Shown here: positions 49,805 through 59,671 of the stretch, piece by piece
Layout: each line of letters starts with the position of its first letter
How positions within the stretch are numbered: position 1 is the stretch's first letter
NCBI GenBank assembly: GCA_945869195.1
Contig: CAMBNV010000002.1
Location: 186,001-250,000 of the forward strand
DNA from: Gemmatimonas phototrophica
GTDB taxonomy: Bacteria; Gemmatimonadota; Gemmatimonadetes; Gemmatimonadales; Gemmatimonadaceae
Direction of reading: 5' to 3'
DNA: 64,000 nucleotides
Program-made: the position numbers and the translations under genes
The notes under the pieces: model-generated
What the model was told of the DNA's origin: nothing
The model's input: the letters and a program-made list of their open reading frames with translations, nothing else
The model's database searches: none

Positions 49805-52747
49805 TTACCGAGTCAGCGCAGCGAGCATCCGCTGAAAGTACTCCTCCTGCTCGCGCTGCAGCCCGGAGAGCGGCCCCACCTCGCCGTTGGCATCGCCATA
49901 AAGCCGCGCGGCCCGCGACGCGAGCTCCATGGCCTCTCGCACCAGTTCGGCCGAGGACGCCCGGCGCTCAGGAGTTGCGGTGGCGCTCAACGCGCGCAAC
50001 GCAGTCTGCGCGCGCGCGGCGAGCGCGCGCGTCTCATCCCGGAGCGTCGCCAAGCCCCGCATCGACTCGACCCACGCATACCGCACCTCAGCGGCGACGG
50101 TGATGCGCGGGTCCTCCCGCACCACGATCGTTCCGACAGCGGACGCACCACTGGCCGCAACCCGAACGTCGTACGTGCCCGTGTGCACCAACGGGCCATT
50201 GCCGGCGTACTGTAGGTTCCAGATGACGCGGTTGAGGCCGCGCTGTCCACTCACCTCGAGTCGCGCGACCTCGCGACCACCGCGCTCATGAAAAGTCACG
50301 GTGGCCGCGCCGCTATCGCGAAGCCAGAGATCGATGATTCCGCCCGCAGCCGGATTGGGCGCCGCATAGAACACATCGCCCACATGCCCGAGTTCGTCCC
50401 GGTATCGGATCTGCTCGGCCGGGCGCGACGTGAACAGATGCACCGCCTTCGCCGCCACCGCCGGCGTGAGCTCGCGCAGCGCCAACATCTGGTCGAGGAT
50501 CCAGACCCCGCGCGAATGCGTGGCGAGCACCAGATCGTGTTCGCGGACATGGATCACGAGGTCGTTGAACGCCATGAGCGGCATCCCACCGCGCAACTCC
50601 GCCCAACTTAGCCCGCGGTCGTTGCTCCAAAAGAGTCCGAACTCGGTCCCAAGGAAGAGGAGATCCGGATTGACGAGGTCCTCTCGAATCGTGCGCGCAA
50701 CGCGCTGAGCCGGGAGACCACCGTCGATCCGCGTCCAACTGCGCCCATCGTCGTCGGTCCGATACACGTAGTTACCGGCATCTCCATTGCGATAGTTATT
50801 CGCGACGACGTACGCTCGGCCCGTCACATGACGTGACGCCTCAAGCCCATTGATCCACGCGCCGCGCGGCAGCCCGGGGAGTCTCGACGCCATCTCAGTC
50901 CAGCTCTTTCCGTCGTCACCGCTGCGCTGGACGTTGCCGTCATCGGTGCCAATCCAGAGCACGCCGCGCGTGCGCGGCGACTCCGCGATCGCGCTCAGCG
51001 AAGGCCAATACGGCTGACCGTCGTCGAGTGATCGCGACGCAGCGGTGGGCTTCTGGCCCATGATCGACAGCGTGCGACGATCGATGCCCCTGGTGCGATC
51101 GCCGAGTGCGACCCAGGTGTCGCCGCGGTCGCTGCTCTTCCACAGAATATTGGTACCAGCATACAGCGTACGCCGGTCATGCGGTGAGAGCACGACGGGT
51201 GCGTCCCAGTTGGCGGGCGCCATCTCGTTGCCGAGTCGCTGCGGCGGCGCTTTCAGGTCGCCCCAGGTGGTCCAGTTGCGTCGCGCGGCGATCGCCCCCG
51301 TGGGATCGCCGGGGCGGATGCTCCGCTCCTGTCCAGTGGCGAGATCGATCCGCGCGAGGCCGAGGTACTGCGACGAGCTGAAGAGCGTGCGGTTGTCCGA
51401 CGTGTCGACGACGTTGAAGAAGCCATCGCCTCCGCCCCACTTGACCCAGTCGGCGTTGATGATCCCCTCGCTACGGTACGTCGCCGAGGGGCCCGCCCAC
51501 GAGCCATTGTCCTGCAGTCCGCCGTAGACGCGATACGGTCGCTGGTTATCCACCGAAACCCGATACCACTGGCTCACCGGGAGGTCGGCGATGAATGTCC
51601 ATGTCTGCGCCTGATCGTAGCTAATCCCAATGCCACCATCGTCGGCCTTGATGAGATGCCGCGGGTTGGCGGGGTTCACCCAGAGAAACCGATCATCGCC
51701 ATGCAGTGACTGACGCATCGACCGCGAGGTCTTCCCGCAGTCGGTCGACATCGAGAAGAAGTTCATCATATATATCCGGCACGGATCGACGGGATCGACG
51801 ATCACCTGGCTCGCATACATCGGACGCGGATTCCAGGTGCTCTGCTGACGGAACGACTCCCCGCGATCGTCCGAGCGATAGAGACCGGCCTCGGGCTCCT
51901 CGTAGTTGGTCGCGGCGGTGTAGCGCTGACCCTGCTCGACGCTCACGTAGACGATGCGTGGGTCGCCGCGGAAGATCCCGATGCCGATACGACCGTGTTC
52001 GCCGGCGGGGAGGCCGGTCGTGAGCTTGCGCCAGGTATCGCCGCCGTCGGTGGACTTCCAGAGCCCGCTGCCGGGGCCACCGCCGTCGAATCCGAACGAC
52101 GTGCGGCGGCGCTGATACGATGCCGCATACATGATGCGCGCGTCCGAGGGATCAATCGCGACATCTGACACACCAGTGTTAGCGTCCACGAAGAGCACGC
52201 GCTGCCAGGTGGTTCCGCCGTCGCCCGTGCGATACAGGCCGCGCTCGTCGTTCGGCCCCCAGAGCTGACCCATCGCCGCAACAAATGCGACCTCGCTCCG
52301 ATTCGGATCCAACGCGATCCGTCCGATATGCGCCGACGCCTTGAGCCCGACGTTGCGCCAGGTGGTCCCGCCGTCGCGCGAGAGGTAGACGCCGTCACCC
52401 CAAGACGAACTCTGGCGGTTGGCTCGCTCGCCGGTGCCGAGCCAGACGACATTCGTGTCGCGCTGGTGGACCGCGATCGCACCGATCGAGTGGGTCCCCT
52501 CGTTGCCGAAAAGCGGTGTGAGAGTGGTGCCGTTATTGGTCGTCTTGTAGAGACCCCCGGTCGACGAGGCCGCATAGAACACATGGGGGGTGGCCTCGAC
52601 TACCGCGAGGTCAACGATGCGCCCGGACATCGCCGCCGGGCCGATCGTTCGGAAGCGCAGACCGTCGGTGAGCGCGGTAACAGGTGTCTGCGCCGCAAGC
52701 ACGGGCGCGAGGAACAACAGGGCATAGAATGCGGGGCGAGTGCACAT
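49805..52747 (-). CDS. Large exported BNR/VPS10-type repeat protein
   Basis: This 980-residue protein has a signal peptide (FLAPVLAAQ) and many Asp-box (BNR-like) repeats of the S-x-D-x-G-x-T-W type, such as LSRDGGTTWRN, RTGDGGTTWQR, KSTDGGDTWRK and RTDDDGRSWTR, making two beta-propellers like those of VPS10/sortilin and sialidases. After about 750 residues a beta-sandwich and a helical tail follow (SSAELVREAMELASRAARLYGD). Often annotated as glycosyl hydrolase, but I see no catalytic residues. It is divergent from the SET-domain gene. Confidence 0.85.
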   Translation of the reverse strand: MCTRPAFYALLFLAPVLAAQTPVTALTDGLRFRTIGPAAMSGRIVDLAVVEATPHVFYAASSTGGLYKTTNNGTTLTPLFGNEGTHSIGAIAVHQRDTNVVWLGTGERANRQSSSWGDGVYLSRDGGTTWRNVGLKASAHIGRIALDPNRSEVAFVAAMGQLWGPNDERGLYRTGDGGTTWQRVLFVDANTGVSDVAIDPSDARIMYAASYQRRRTSFGFDGGGPGSGLWKSTDGGDTWRKLTTGLPAGEHGRIGIGIFRGDPRIVYVSVEQGQRYTAATNYEEPEAGLYRSDDRGESFRQQSTWNPRPMYASQVIVDPVDPCRIYMMNFFSMSTDCGKTSRSMRQSLHGDDRFLWVNPANPRHLIKADDGGIGISYDQAQTWTFIADLPVSQWYRVSVDNQRPYRVYGGLQDNGSWAGPSATYRSEGIINADWVKWGGGDGFFNVVDTSDNRTLFSSSQYLGLARIDLATGQERSIRPGDPTGAIAARRNWTTWGDLKAPPQRLGNEMAPANWDAPVVLSPHDRRTLYAGTNILWKSSDRGDTWVALGDRTRGIDRRTLSIMGQKPTAASRSLDDGQPYWPSLSAIAESPRTRGVLWIGTDDGNVQRSGDDGKSWTEMASRLPGLPRGAWINGLEASRHVTGRAYVVANNYRNGDAGNYVYRTDDDGRSWTRIDGGLPAQRVARTIREDLVNPDLLFLGTEFGLFWSNDRGLSWAELRGGMPLMAFNDLVIHVREHDLVLATHSRGVWILDQMLALRELTPAVAAKAVHLFTSRPAEQIRYRDELGHVGDVFYAAPNPAAGGIIDLWLRDSGAATVTFHERGGREVARLEVSGQRGLNRVIWNLQYAGNGPLVHTGTYDVRVAASGASAVGTIVVREDPRITVAAEVRYAWVESMRGLATLRDETRALAARAQTALRALSATATPERRASSAELVREAMELASRAARLYGDANGEVGPLSGLQREQEEYFQRMLAALTR

Positions 52748-52944
52748 GTCGGGGAACTCGGCTGGGGCGGTCGGAACACGGAGAGTAATCGACGCGAAGC
52801 TATCCCCAACGCCCCCATTTGCACAACGGCGCCGGCGCAGAAGCGCATATGCGTCCCACCGCTCAACTGAGGGGAGCGAACGGGCGTGCCCCACGAAAAC
52901 GGATGACTGGCGTGAAGCGCGACCGTCCGTCAGATTCACGCGGC

Positions 52945-53478
52945 ATGAAACGGACCAATACCCAGCGCGCGCCCAGGCTGCTCACCACCGACGAGCCGCA
53001 CCTTCCCGGCACCGTCCTGGGCACGAATAATCCGTTGGTCGGCGTGCTCGTGGAGCAGACCGAGCGTCGTCTCGTCGCCACTCAGGCCATTGCCGAGGGC
53101 ACGGTGCTCTTTACGATCGAAGGACACGAAACCTCCACGCCGACCAAGTATTCGCTGCAGGTCGGTAAAGAGCTGCACCTCGATCAGCGTGGTGCCCGCG
53201 ATGCGAATGACCGGGTGCGGCGATTCTATTGGCGCTACATGAACCACGGCTGCGAGCCGACGACCTGCGTCCGTGACCGAGCGGTCATCGCGCTGCGCGA
53301 CATGGCGGCGCTCGAGGGGGTGGCGTTCGACTACAATACGACCGAGAGCGACATCGCCGAGCCGTTCCGGTGTCACTGCGGGAGTGCGCACTGTGTGGGA
53401 CTCGTGCGTGGAGCACGGCACCTCACGCCGGCGCAGCGCACACGCATCGATCGACTGCTGCCCGATTATCTGCGCTGA
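52945..53478 (+). CDS. SET-domain protein, predicted lysine methyltransferase
   Basis: This 177-residue protein has the SET core: YMNHGCEPTT (98-107, the NHxCxPN-type motif of the SAM and lysine site), GVAFDY (125-130, catalytic tyrosine) and a post-SET cysteine cluster CHCGSAHC (143-150). It would methylate lysines on proteins using S-adenosylmethionine. SET proteins are common in eukaryotes and scattered in bacteria. The start at 52945 is chosen because upstream in-frame ATGs lead through arginine-rich sequence. It is one of two plus-strand genes. Confidence 0.8.
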   Translation: MKRTNTQRAPRLLTTDEPHLPGTVLGTNNPLVGVLVEQTERRLVATQAIAEGTVLFTIEGHETSTPTKYSLQVGKELHLDQRGARDANDRVRRFYWRYMNHGCEPTTCVRDRAVIALRDMAALEGVAFDYNTTESDIAEPFRCHCGSAHCVGLVRGARHLTPAQRTRIDRLLPDYLR

Positions 53479-53539
53479 GGGACGGCGCGCGTTCCTGAGG
53501 TGCGGCCGACGCGAACGGCTTCGCGCTAAGCGTGTGCCC

Positions 53540-55687
53540 TTAGCCGATGCGGAACAGCTCGAGGGCGCGACCATACTGCCTTTTGAGGGTCTCTTGCATC
53601 CGCTGGTGCGCAGGATTCACGAGCAGCGGATCCTGTAGCAGAATTCGTTCGGCTGCGATGCGCGCCACCTCACCGAGTGCCTCGTCGCGTAGCGGGTCCG
53701 CCACGCGGAACGTCGGCACGCCGCTCTGCCGTTCGCCGAAGAGATCACCCATGCCGCGCAGCCGCAGGTCTGCGCGTGCAATCACGAACCCGTCGTCACT
53801 GTCGACGACCTCGCGCAAGCGATCCGCCGCCTCCTCCCCCACATCACCGAGCAGGATGCAATACGACTCCTCCGCCCCGCGGCCAACGCGGCCGCGCAAC
53901 TGATGCAGCTGGGAGAGTCCGAACCGTTCCGGATGCTCGACGACCATCACCGTCGCATTGACCACATCGATCCCCACTTCAATCACGGTGGTGGCTACGA
54001 GCGCATCAACTAATCCCTCCCGAAAGCGAGACATCACCTCGTCCTTTTCGTCAGACGACATGCGCCCGTGCAGGAGCGCCACGCGGCGTCCCCGCAGCGC
54101 ACCGGCGGTGAGCTCGTCGAACGCGGACGTCGCGGCCTTGAGCAACACCTTCTCAGACGCCTCGACGAGCGGGTAGACGATGTAGGCCTGCCGACCCGCC
54201 TCGATCTGCCGGACAACGAAGTCCATCACCCGTGCGCGCGCCGACTCAGGGCGGAGCGCTGTCGTGACCGGCAGGCGCCCTGGTGGCCGCTCGTCGATCA
54301 CGCTCACGCCGAGATCGCCATACAGCGTCAGCGCCAGTGAGCGAGGAATGGGCGTCGCCGACATCAACAGCACGTCAGGTTTGTGCGTCCCGCGCAGCGC
54401 CTGCTCCGCCGACGCGCGCGAGGACCGCGACGGGGTCGCCACTCCCGCCCCTCCCTCGCTCAACACTCGTCGTTGATCCACTCCGAACCGATGCTGTTCG
54501 TCGATGATCGCCAGCCCGAGTTTGGCGAATGTGGTGGCGTCCGCGACGAGCGCATGCGTCCCGACCGCGATCAACGGCTCCCCACTCTCGAGGCGCGCGG
54601 CCGCGCTCTTGCGCTCCTTCGCCGTCCGCGATCCGGTGATGAGCACCGGAACAATGCCAAGCGGCGCGAGCAGCATCTCGAGCGTCCGTGCATGTTGCTC
54701 CGCCAACAGCTCCGTCGGCGCCATCAATGCGACCTGATATCCGTTCTCGATCGCCAGCAACGCCGCAAACACCGCCACCACGGTCTTTCCCGACCCCACG
54801 TCGCCCTGCAACAACCGATGCATGCGCGAGGACTGACCCATCTCCACCACGATCTCGCGGACGCACCGCACCTGTGCCTTGGTAAGTTGGAACGGCAACG
54901 CCGCCTTGAACTTGGACGTCAACTCGCGTCGATTTTCGAATTGGATCCCATCACGCCGCTCGGCGGCGAGCTGCCGTGCTCGGCGGTGCAGGAGATGCAC
55001 AAAGAACAGTTCTTCATACGCGAGACGGTTCCGCCCGGCGAGCGCGCGCGCCAACGACACCGGTCGATGCACCGCCGCCAATGCGTGCGGGAGCGACGGC
55101 ACCCCGGCCTCGGCGAGGAGCGCCGGCGGCAGGTACTCGTCGACCAGTGGCAGCAGTACATCGAGATGTGTCTCGATCAGCCCGCGGATCACCTTGACTG
55201 AGAGTCCTTCCGTCGCCGGATACACCGAGAGTACCCGCCCCCCCGTGGTCCCGTCCGCGTCCTTGCCGAGGTTGACCCACTCGCGCGGTGCGAGCTGGCG
55301 CCCATGAAAAAACCGTACCGGCCCGCTGAGCAGCAGAACGTCGTCCTTGTTGATCTGACGGTCGAGCCAAGGCTGGCCCGGCCACCCCACTTCAATCAAC
55401 CCCGACGGATCCTGCACGACCGCCTGGAATACCCGCAGGCCTTTCCGCGTAGGCAGAATGCCCTTCGATATCACCGTACCAATCACGGTCGCGTCATCGC
55501 CCACTCGGAGCTGAGCGATCGGTCGCACCGTACTCGCATCCTCGTAGCGATGCGGGATGTGCATCAGCAGGTCACGAGCGGTGAAAATATTCAATCGCTT
55601 GAGTAGCTCGGCGCGACGCGGCCCCACCCCGGTGAGGTACGTGACCGGAGTTTCCAGCGTGAGGCGCGCCCGGGCGGCGGGCGTCAC
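53540..55687 (-). CDS. recG: ATP-dependent DNA helicase RecG
   Basis: RecG remodels stalled forks and Holliday junctions. The 715-residue protein has the N-terminal wedge domain, Walker A GDVGSGKT, DExH-type IIDEQHRFGVDQRR, MSATPIPRSLALT and VVEHPERFGLSQLHQLRGRVGRG. Compared with the family there is a short extra low-complexity stretch (about 20 residues, Ser/Ala/Arg rich) after the DEQH box. The GTG start overlaps the ftsY stop as GTGA. Confidence 0.96.
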   Translation of the reverse strand: MTPAARARLTLETPVTYLTGVGPRRAELLKRLNIFTARDLLMHIPHRYEDASTVRPIAQLRVGDDATVIGTVISKGILPTRKGLRVFQAVVQDPSGLIEVGWPGQPWLDRQINKDDVLLLSGPVRFFHGRQLAPREWVNLGKDADGTTGGRVLSVYPATEGLSVKVIRGLIETHLDVLLPLVDEYLPPALLAEAGVPSLPHALAAVHRPVSLARALAGRNRLAYEELFFVHLLHRRARQLAAERRDGIQFENRRELTSKFKAALPFQLTKAQVRCVREIVVEMGQSSRMHRLLQGDVGSGKTVVAVFAALLAIENGYQVALMAPTELLAEQHARTLEMLLAPLGIVPVLITGSRTAKERKSAAARLESGEPLIAVGTHALVADATTFAKLGLAIIDEQHRFGVDQRRVLSEGGAGVATPSRSSRASAEQALRGTHKPDVLLMSATPIPRSLALTLYGDLGVSVIDERPPGRLPVTTALRPESARARVMDFVVRQIEAGRQAYIVYPLVEASEKVLLKAATSAFDELTAGALRGRRVALLHGRMSSDEKDEVMSRFREGLVDALVATTVIEVGIDVVNATVMVVEHPERFGLSQLHQLRGRVGRGAEESYCILLGDVGEEAADRLREVVDSDDGFVIARADLRLRGMGDLFGERQSGVPTFRVADPLRDEALGEVARIAAERILLQDPLLVNPAHQRMQETLKRQYGRALELFRIG

Positions 55688-56616
55688 CCGTCCAACAGAT
55701 CGCGCGCGAACGTCGCCGCGTCAAAGAGCACGAGATCCTGCGCCTGCTCCCCTATACCAATGAACTTCACCGGCACGTTGATCGCCTCGTGCACCGCCAG
55801 TACCACGCCTCCGCGCGCGGTGCCGTCGAGCTTGGTGACCACGACCCCTGTGATGGGCACGGCCTCACTGAAGCGCTTGGCCTGTTCCACGGCGTTCTGC
55901 CCGACGGTGCCGTCGAGTACAAGCAACGCCTCGTGCGGCGCACCGGGGAGCCGATTCTCCACCACTCGCTGCACCTTCTTCAGTTCGTCCATGAGCGCGC
56001 CGCTCGTGTGCAGGCGCCCGGCCGTGTCGATGATAATCACGTCCACGCCGCGCGCGACACCGGCGTCAATCGCTTGCCACGCGACCGCTGCCGGATCTCC
56101 ACCCGGCGTCCCAGCCACGAACTCCGCGCCGGTGCGCTCGGCCCAGACGCGCAGCTGATCGATCGCGCCCGCACGGAAGGTGTCGCCCGCACCGAGCAAC
56201 ACCGATTTTCCGTCGGCGCGCAGTTTGGCGGCGAGCTTCCCGATGAATGTGGTTTTGCCTGCACCATTGACGCCGAGCACGAGCACCACCGCGGGCGCCT
56301 CGGTGGGAAGCCTGAGCGCGGGATTGCTATGGCCGGCACGGAGCGCCCCTTCGATCGCCGCACGCAGCGCCGCGAAATAGTCGTCCGGTGTCTTGACGGT
56401 ACCGCGCGTGGCCTGCTGCTTCACCGCATCGACGAGCCGCAGCGTGACCGGTATACCGAAGTCGGCCTCGAGGAGCGTCTGCTCAAGTAGCTCGAGTGAC
56501 CTCTCGTCCACTCCGCCGCGCGCGAGAACGGCGACGTCGGCTAGCGCAACATCCTTGATGCGCTGCCAGAGCGACTTGCGAGGGGTGTCGTCCTTCTTGC
56601 GGAAGAGGAGGGCCAT
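55684..56616 (-). CDS. ftsY: Signal recognition particle receptor FtsY
   Basis: FtsY docks ribosome-SRP complexes at the membrane. The 310-residue protein has a short N-terminal domain and the complete NG GTPase: [31 protein letters not shown] and [10 protein letters not shown]. The acidic A domain of some bacteria is missing, giving the short form. It starts after a 108-base leader holding ATTCTTCACCACGGT, also found in front of metK. Confidence 0.95.
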   Translation of the reverse strand: MALLFRKKDDTPRKSLWQRIKDVALADVAVLARGGVDERSLELLEQTLLEADFGIPVTLRLVDAVKQQATRGTVKTPDDYFAALRAAIEGALRAGHSNPALRLPTEAPAVVLVLGVNGAGKTTFIGKLAAKLRADGKSVLLGAGDTFRAGAIDQLRVWAERTGAEFVAGTPGGDPAAVAWQAIDAGVARGVDVIIIDTAGRLHTSGALMDELKKVQRVVENRLPGAPHEALLVLDGTVGQNAVEQAKRFSEAVPITGVVVTKLDGTARGGVVLAVHEAINVPVKFIGIGEQAQDLVLFDAATFARDLLDG

Positions 56617-56643
56617 GGGCTGAAAAGAGGAGCGGCACGACTG

Positions 56644-56658
56644 ACCGTGGTGAAGAAT
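56644..56658 (-). promoter_or_regulatory. 15-base leader motif ahead of ftsY, shared with metK
   Basis: ATTCTTCACCACGGT here and ATTCTTCACTACGGT at 11722-11708 agree at 14 of 15 bases. Each lies in a leader, about 30 bases (ftsY) and 65 bases (metK) before the start codon. A -10 of the TA---T type overlaps the left end in both. It may be a promoter with an initial transcribed sequence or a factor site. Confidence 0.45.
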
Positions 56659-56724
56659 TACCGCAAAAGAGGCCGTTGGGCAGGGTTAAAGTCCGTTCGC
56701 AAGCGCGACGCACCCGAGTCCCGG

Positions 56725-58344
56725 TTACCGCAGCCCGATCTTTCTCCGCAGGAGCCATTCCGTGCAGAGTGCGACGATCACCAGCGCGGCCAGCCACCAG
56801 GCCGTGACCGCCCGGGGTGCCCGATCCATCGGTGTGCCATCGCCGACGGCACCAGACGCGACCGCCGCACGCCGCGGTACCCACTCGGTGCTCACCCTGG
56901 CCCGCGCCTCCACGGGTGCTCCCCTCCGGGTCTCCGCCGCGACCCAGTCGAACACGCTCCCCCAGATCGCATCGTAGGCGTCTGAGGCCCGCCCGCCCCG
57001 AAGGCGCCAGCGCCAGAGCCCGGAGGCCGGTACAATCACGGTGCGACGCACGCCGTCGTCAAGATGGAACACGGTCCGCTCTTCGAACCGCCGTGCTCGC
57101 CGCGCGATCACCGCAGGCGCCCCGCGCGGCGCCATTGGCGCGACGTCAATCGGAGGGAGCGACTCCCATGGCACGCCAGCAAGCACCGCTGCAATCGGTG
57201 AGTCACCGGTGCCAACCGGGTAGTAGTCCTCCCCGGTGACCGGCGGCGCAAAGAGCACGAGCGCCTCTCTGCCAAGGGCGCGAGGGGCACCGAACATGGC
57301 GGTGTCGCCGTGCAGCACGAGCAGAGGCGCCGCGATGGCGGCCTGACGCACCGCCGCCTCGGTGGTGGGACGGAGACTCCCATCGGTACGCCACTGCCCC
57401 GGCGCGACACGCCAGAAGGCCTGCACCGGCCCCCGGCGCGTGCCGCGCAGCACGGCAAGTGCGAATCGCGCGTCCTGATCGGGCGCGGTCGAGATAAACG
57501 TCGCGGCGGCGGCGCCCGACACGACGACCGATGCCGACGCAGTGTCGTTCTCGGCGACTGCGTCGCGATTCGACCCAGTGCCCGACGCGGCCACGGCAGC
57601 CGCTCCGTCGAGCGCCGCGCGAATCCGTCGCGTGCCGTCGCTCGCCGGTATCGGCACCGCGATGCGCGCCTCGTGCTCCTCGAACGCGTCGAGCGCCGGG
57701 AGCGGCATGGTCGAGATCACTCGATCGTCTAGTCGCAACGTGAGCGTGGTCGTCGCCGAACCCACCGCGCCCGCCTTTACCACCACGCGCACGGGGATGG
57801 TGTCACCCCCGAGGGCGCCACCAGGAGCGTCGAGTCGCGCGACCGCCGCATCGGGCCGCGCGGTGGCGCGCACCACGCGCACGGAAGAGCCGCGTGGCAA
57901 TCGCGAGATGCGGTCGGCAGCGTCGAGCTGACCGTCCGTCACGATCACGAGCGGCCGCCCAGCGGCAATCGCCGCATCGATGAGCGGCGCCACGCGCGAG
58001 GCGAGGTCGGCCGGGACGGCAGGAACCGTGTCGCTGCGAAGCGAGTCCCCGAAGAGGATCACGCTGTCTGCGCCGGCGGACCGGAGCGAATCAACCAGGG
58101 CGCGTGCGGCAACCCACTGCGCGGTGTCTCCGCTAGCGCGCCAACTCGCCGAAACGTCGAGCCCGACCCAGGAGGCCAGCGGTCGCGACGGACCGAGCGG
58201 CGCATTGAGTAACAGCGCGAAAATGAGAGTCCCAGCGAACGCGCGCAACGCGAAGACCGTCGCCGTGGGAGCGGCGAGACGGACACGATACGCGAGGGCG
58301 GCGAGGGCGACCCCCGCGGCGAGGGCAGTGATCCAGGAGAGCAT
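56725..58344 (-). CDS. Membrane protein with VWA-like extracytoplasmic region, unknown
   Basis: This protein of about 539 residues has two N-terminal membrane helices (SWITALAAGVALAALAY, FALRAFAGTLIFALLLNA), a long soluble middle and a C-terminal helix followed by LLRRKIGLR. The middle has LDVSASW and IVTDGQLDAADR, resembling a von Willebrand A (MIDAS-like) fold of the BatA type. No catalytic function is recognised. It precedes the ftsY leader. Confidence 0.65.
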   Translation of the reverse strand: MLSWITALAAGVALAALAYRVRLAAPTATVFALRAFAGTLIFALLLNAPLGPSRPLASWVGLDVSASWRASGDTAQWVAARALVDSLRSAGADSVILFGDSLRSDTVPAVPADLASRVAPLIDAAIAAGRPLVIVTDGQLDAADRISRLPRGSSVRVVRATARPDAAVARLDAPGGALGGDTIPVRVVVKAGAVGSATTTLTLRLDDRVISTMPLPALDAFEEHEARIAVPIPASDGTRRIRAALDGAAAVAASGTGSNRDAVAENDTASASVVVSGAAAATFISTAPDQDARFALAVLRGTRRGPVQAFWRVAPGQWRTDGSLRPTTEAAVRQAAIAAPLLVLHGDTAMFGAPRALGREALVLFAPPVTGEDYYPVGTGDSPIAAVLAGVPWESLPPIDVAPMAPRGAPAVIARRARRFEERTVFHLDDGVRRTVIVPASGLWRWRLRGGRASDAYDAIWGSVFDWVAAETRRGAPVEARARVSTEWVPRRAAVASGAVGDGTPMDRAPRAVTAWWLAALVIVALCTEWLLRRKIGLR

Positions 58345-58405
58345 AAGGAGAGCGGTCGCGAAATGTACGCGATGCCACACGCCTCAGTGGCGGATTATCC
58401 CAAAA

Positions 58406-59671
58406 TCAGCGGTCAAGCTGCTCGGGTGCGACGGCGGGGCCGCGGACCACGCCGGCCGGCCGGTCGAGCGCAAACAGGGTCGCCGTGCGAATGCGCTCGA
58501 AGGACTTAAGGTCGGCCCCCGTGAGCGGGGGACCAGATGTGGCCTGCAGCACGCGACGCGGGTCGCGCTGCGCGCCGTTCACCAGCACCTCGAAGTGCAG
58601 GTGCGGACCGGTAGCGAGTCCGGTCATGCCGACGAATCCGATCGTCCGTTCGATCTCCACCCGCACTCCCGAGCGGATACCGGCGGCGAACTCGCGCAGG
58701 TGGGCGTAGCGCGTGACGTAGCCGTTTTGGTGCCGGATCTCGACCGTATTGCCGTACCCGCCTTGGCGACCCGCAAAGATGACGACGCCATCTCCGATCG
58801 AACGCACCGGCGTACCCGAGCTCGCCGCATAGTCCATCCCCTGATGCGCCCGCCAGGTGCCGAGGATGGGATGCCTGCGCTGGCCGAACGTGCTCGAGAT
58901 GCGACGGAACTGCACCGGCGAACGCAGAAAGCTCGCGGCGAGCGAGCGGCCCTGCTGGTCGTAGTATTTGCTGCGGCCGTTCTCGACCTCCATGCGGATC
59001 GCCTGTACTTCGGTGCCAGCCCGCTGCAGCCCCGCGGCAATCACGTGGCCAATCTTCACCGACCCTGTCGCCAGTGACTGGCGCTCAAACAGAACGCGCA
59101 GGTCGTCCCCCCGCTGCAGCTCGCGCGACATATCAAACCGATACTCGTAGATGTCAGCGACGGCCCATGCCAGTTCCTCCCGGGCGCCCGCGGGCAGGAT
59201 GTCGTGGGCGCCCGCCTCCACCGCGGCATACAGCGACGACTGCACCACGCCACGCACGAGCACGGTATCGGTCGTCCAGGGGAGCCGTTCGTCGCTCGCG
59301 ACCCAGATCGAGTCGGCACGCGTGACGCGCAGGATCCGGTCGACCCCAAGGAAGAATCGCACTTCCAGAGGCGCCCGCGACTCCGCGTCGCCGCTCAGTT
59401 CGACGGTGAGACCGGCGGGGATGCGGCGGGGATCGAGCGACGTCGATGCAATCACGTCCGCCGCTTCGCGGCGCGTGAGCCCGCGTCGCATGAGGAGTTC
59501 GGAGAGCGTCTCGCCGCGACCGAGCGTGTCCTTCGCGAACCAGCGGCCGGTCCGCTCGGCGTCGAAGATCTCTCCCGGTCGCCCAGGACGGGGCGCCGGA
59601 AGGCGCAATGCGGCGATCGCGAGCGCCGCGACCACCGCACCCGTGAAGAGCCGCGCGGCGCGCGGGCTCAA
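58406..59671 (-). CDS. M23 family peptidoglycan metallopeptidase
   Basis: This 421-residue exported protein has an N-terminal hydrophobic anchor, a LysM-like or adaptor stretch ([13 protein letters not shown]), and a C-terminal LytM domain with [24 protein letters not shown] and the second zinc motif GPHLHFEV. Such proteins cleave or regulate septal murein cross-links. The start is TTG at 59671, overlapping the ftsZ stop as TTGA, so it is coupled to ftsZ. Confidence 0.92.
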   Translation of the reverse strand: MSPRAARLFTGAVVAALAIAALRLPAPRPGRPGEIFDAERTGRWFAKDTLGRGETLSELLMRRGLTRREAADVIASTSLDPRRIPAGLTVELSGDAESRAPLEVRFFLGVDRILRVTRADSIWVASDERLPWTTDTVLVRGVVQSSLYAAVEAGAHDILPAGAREELAWAVADIYEYRFDMSRELQRGDDLRVLFERQSLATGSVKIGHVIAAGLQRAGTEVQAIRMEVENGRSKYYDQQGRSLAASFLRSPVQFRRISSTFGQRRHPILGTWRAHQGMDYAASSGTPVRSIGDGVVIFAGRQGGYGNTVEIRHQNGYVTRYAHLREFAAGIRSGVRVEIERTIGFVGMTGLATGPHLHFEVLVNGAQRDPRRVLQATSGPPLTGADLKSFERIRTATLFALDRPAGVVRGPAVAPEQLDR

